From assembly GCA_030615145.1 (NCBI GenBank), contig JAUWZT010000200.1, forward strand, positions 1-6,444: a stretch of DNA of 6,444 nt. Direction: 5' to 3'. A program made the position numbers and the translations under genes. Every line of letters starts with the position of its first letter. The stretch's first letter is position 1. Under the pieces are notes generated by a model. The model searched no databases, was not told the origin of the DNA, and was given only the letters and a program-made list of their open reading frames with translations. Source of the stretch: Promethearchaeota archaeon (GTDB lineage Archaea; Asgardarchaeota; Lokiarchaeia; Sigyniarchaeales; SOKP01). Shown here in pieces: positions 5,307-6,444 of this stretch.

Positions 5307-5322
5307 TAATTTATACTATAAA
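5307..5322 (-). promoter_or_regulatory. larB: Probable TATA box for larB
   Basis: The minus-strand sequence TTTATAGTATAAATTA is centred near 5314. Transcription would begin around 5287, giving a leader of about 24 nt that contains the GGTGAT ribosome binding site. Promoter, leader and Shine-Dalgarno positions are mutually consistent. Confidence 0.45.
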
Positions 5323-5461
5323 TAGAATCTTTTGGTCTTAATAAATTTAAAATCATAGCTCCAATGGATTTGTTTCAATATTTTCATTACGATGATTTTA
5401 TTTAAGTATAATAATAAAAAAATTTGTTTTTAAAAAACAATATTAACTAATCAAACTTTTT

Positions 5462-5475
5462 TTGATATTAATCAA
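5462..5475 (+). promoter_or_regulatory. Dyad TTGAT-ATTA-ATCAA just upstream of the pgk TATA box
   Basis: Two 5-bp inverted half sites separated by 4 bp lie immediately upstream of the pgk TATA-like element, in the BRE/activator position. It may be a regulator site for this glycolytic/gluconeogenic gene. With AT-rich half sites of only five bases, chance is a real alternative. Confidence 0.3.
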
Positions 5476-5476
5476 T

Positions 5477-5488
5477 ACTATAATTATA
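5477..5488 (+). promoter_or_regulatory. pgk: TATA box for pgk
   Basis: ACTATAATTATA is centred about 26 nt upstream of the pgk ATG at 5509. This is the canonical distance for a leaderless archaeal transcript starting at the ATG, in line with the lack of a convincing Shine-Dalgarno. Confidence 0.5.
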
Positions 5489-5508
5489 TCCATTAAAAGT
5501 GGTTTTAA

Positions 5509-6444
5509 ATGTTTGATTATAAATCGTATAAAGATGTTGATTTAAAAGGAAAAAAAGTTTTGATGAGAGTCGATATCAACTCTAATATCGACATTGAAAA
5601 CAATAGAATTCGCGAATCACCTCGTATTCATGCTTTAATTCCGTCATTAGAAGAATTAAAAGAGAGTGCTGTGGTAATTATGGCACACCAATCTCGCCCA
5701 GGAGCTAAAGATTTTACTTCTTTGGAAATGCATGCCGAAGAAATACGAAAACTATTAGATCGTCCTGTAATCTATGTAGAAGATGTTTTTGGAGAAAAAG
5801 CAATTCATGCAATAAAAGATCTCAAAATAGGCGAAGTTTTAGTTCTTAATAATGTGCGAACTTGGGAACTTGAAACTAAACAATTTAAAGATTTCTCCGA
5901 AGCTGAAGAATTGGAAATGATTCAAACTCTGGCGCCACTATTCGATTATTTCATCGCAGATGCGTTTGGTGCGGCCCATAGAGCACAACCTTCGATTATT
6001 GGATGGCCTACCTTACTTGCAGGTCCTACTACAGTTAAAGAATTTAAATACATGAGTAAAATAATAGAATCCCCAGAAAAACCTATGGTCATGCTTATTG
6101 GAGGGGCGAAAGCAATAGATAAATTTAAGGCTATGAAATTTAATTTTGAAAACGAAAAACTTGATTACGCACTTTGTTCCGGTTTAACGGCAATTTTAAT
6201 TATGGAAGCTATAGGAATCGAAACTGGGGAACCTAATAAGGCGGCGATAGCAAAAGATTTAGAAAAGGCAAAAGAGGACATCAAGGAAACTTACGAAAAA
6301 TTCAAAGATAAGATAATTTTACCAAAAGACTTGGTAATTGACGATAATGGCAACAGGAAAGCAATTAATATCGACGAATTAAAGAAATATAATGCCGTAA
6401 CTGGTGATATTGGACCTAAAACTACGGAAGAATTTAAAAGTATA
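5509..6444 (+). CDS. pgk: Phosphoglycerate kinase, archaeal type, 3' end beyond window
   Basis: The enzyme interconverts 1,3-bisphosphoglycerate plus ADP and 3-phosphoglycerate plus ATP (EC 2.7.2.3) in cytoplasmic glycolysis/gluconeogenesis. The frame is open from ATG 5509 to the right edge, giving 312 codons; about 100 residues are missing from a usual length near 410. Visible motifs: RVDINSN (20-26, the R-V-D-x-N 3-phosphoglycerate site), RI at 33-34 and R39, AHQSRPG (59-65, with H60 and R63), LNNVRTWELE in place of the common ENVRF-x-x-E-E, DAFGAAHRAQPS (151-162), GGAKAIDKF (198-206) at the nucleotide side, and GDIGPKT (299-305). The A-H-Q-x-R-P-G form and the 'DF-x-SLEMHA' continuation are archaeal. 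It diverges from larB across about 245 bp and has its own TATA element, so it looks independent of the lar genes. The C-terminal ATP-binding motifs lie outside the window. Confidence 0.97.
   Translation, partial: MFDYKSYKDVDLKGKKVLMRVDINSNIDIENNRIRESPRIHALIPSLEELKESAVVIMAHQSRPGAKDFTSLEMHAEEIRKLLDRPVIYVEDVFGEKAIHAIKDLKIGEVLVLNNVRTWELETKQFKDFSEAEELEMIQTLAPLFDYFIADAFGAAHRAQPSIIGWPTLLAGPTTVKEFKYMSKIIESPEKPMVMLIGGAKAIDKFKAMKFNFENEKLDYALCSGLTAILIMEAIGIETGEPNKAAIAKDLEKAKEDIKETYEKFKDKIILPKDLVIDDNGNRKAINIDELKKYNAVTGDIGPKTTEEFKSI

Noticed and set aside
5424..5440. TTGTTTT-N3-AAAACAA dyad upstream of pgk as a terminator or operator
   Set aside because: It is an A/T-run dyad of the kind abundant in this DNA; it follows no gene on the plus strand, and its distance from the promoter gives no clear role.

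Overview
The window is AT-rich archaeal DNA holding seven protein genes, two of them cut by the window edges. An archaeal source is supported by the archaeal-type phosphoglycerate kinase (an A-H-Q-x-R-P-G motif rather than the bacterial S-H-x-G-R-P), by TATA-like boxes about 26-31 nt upstream of several start codons as expected for leaderless or short-leader transcripts, by a NikR regulator, and by heavy use of AGA and ATA codons. The base composition and the mix of a TPR protein with an orphan membrane protein would fit an Asgard (Lokiarchaeia-like) genome, but that assignment is an inference and was not tested.

Layout, left to right. (1) Bases 1-487, minus strand: 5' part of a nikR gene for a nickel-sensing repressor, with an unusual histidine-rich insertion. 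(2) 526-1260, minus: a small divergent protein of the alkaline-phosphatase/phosphodiesterase superfamily, 38 nt upstream of nikR and probably co-transcribed with it. (3) 1261-1421: a divergent promoter region with a perfect 14-bp palindrome just before larC. (4) 1422-2717, plus: larC, full-length and unsplit. (5) 2718-2791: a convergent T-rich terminator region. (6) 2792-3325, minus: a TPR-repeat protein. (7) 3326-3699: a noncoding gap bounded by an 11-bp inverted repeat. (8) 3700-4362, minus: an unrecognised membrane protein with about six membrane segments. (9) 4484-5263, minus: larB. (10) 5264-5508: a divergent promoter region. (11) 5509-6444, plus: the first 312 codons of pgk.

Functional theme. 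LarB and LarC catalyse the first and last steps of nickel-pincer nucleotide (NPN) cofactor synthesis. LarB carboxylates nicotinic acid adenine dinucleotide and splits off AMP. LarE, not in this window, adds sulfur. LarC inserts nickel using CTP. NPN is the cofactor of lactate racemase (LarA) and related 2-hydroxyacid racemases and epimerases. A nickel regulator diverging from larC across a 161-bp promoter region suggests that nickel supply and cofactor assembly are controlled together. The phosphatase-like protein, TPR protein and membrane protein lie between or beside these genes and have no assigned role; a link to the cofactor system is only a hypothesis. pgk belongs to central carbon metabolism and looks like an independent transcription unit.

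No tRNA, rRNA, CRISPR array, transposase or phage gene was recognised. The most noteworthy points are the His-rich NikR, the nikR/larC regulatory region, the phosphatase-like protein whose metal site looks incomplete, and the unknown membrane protein next to larB.
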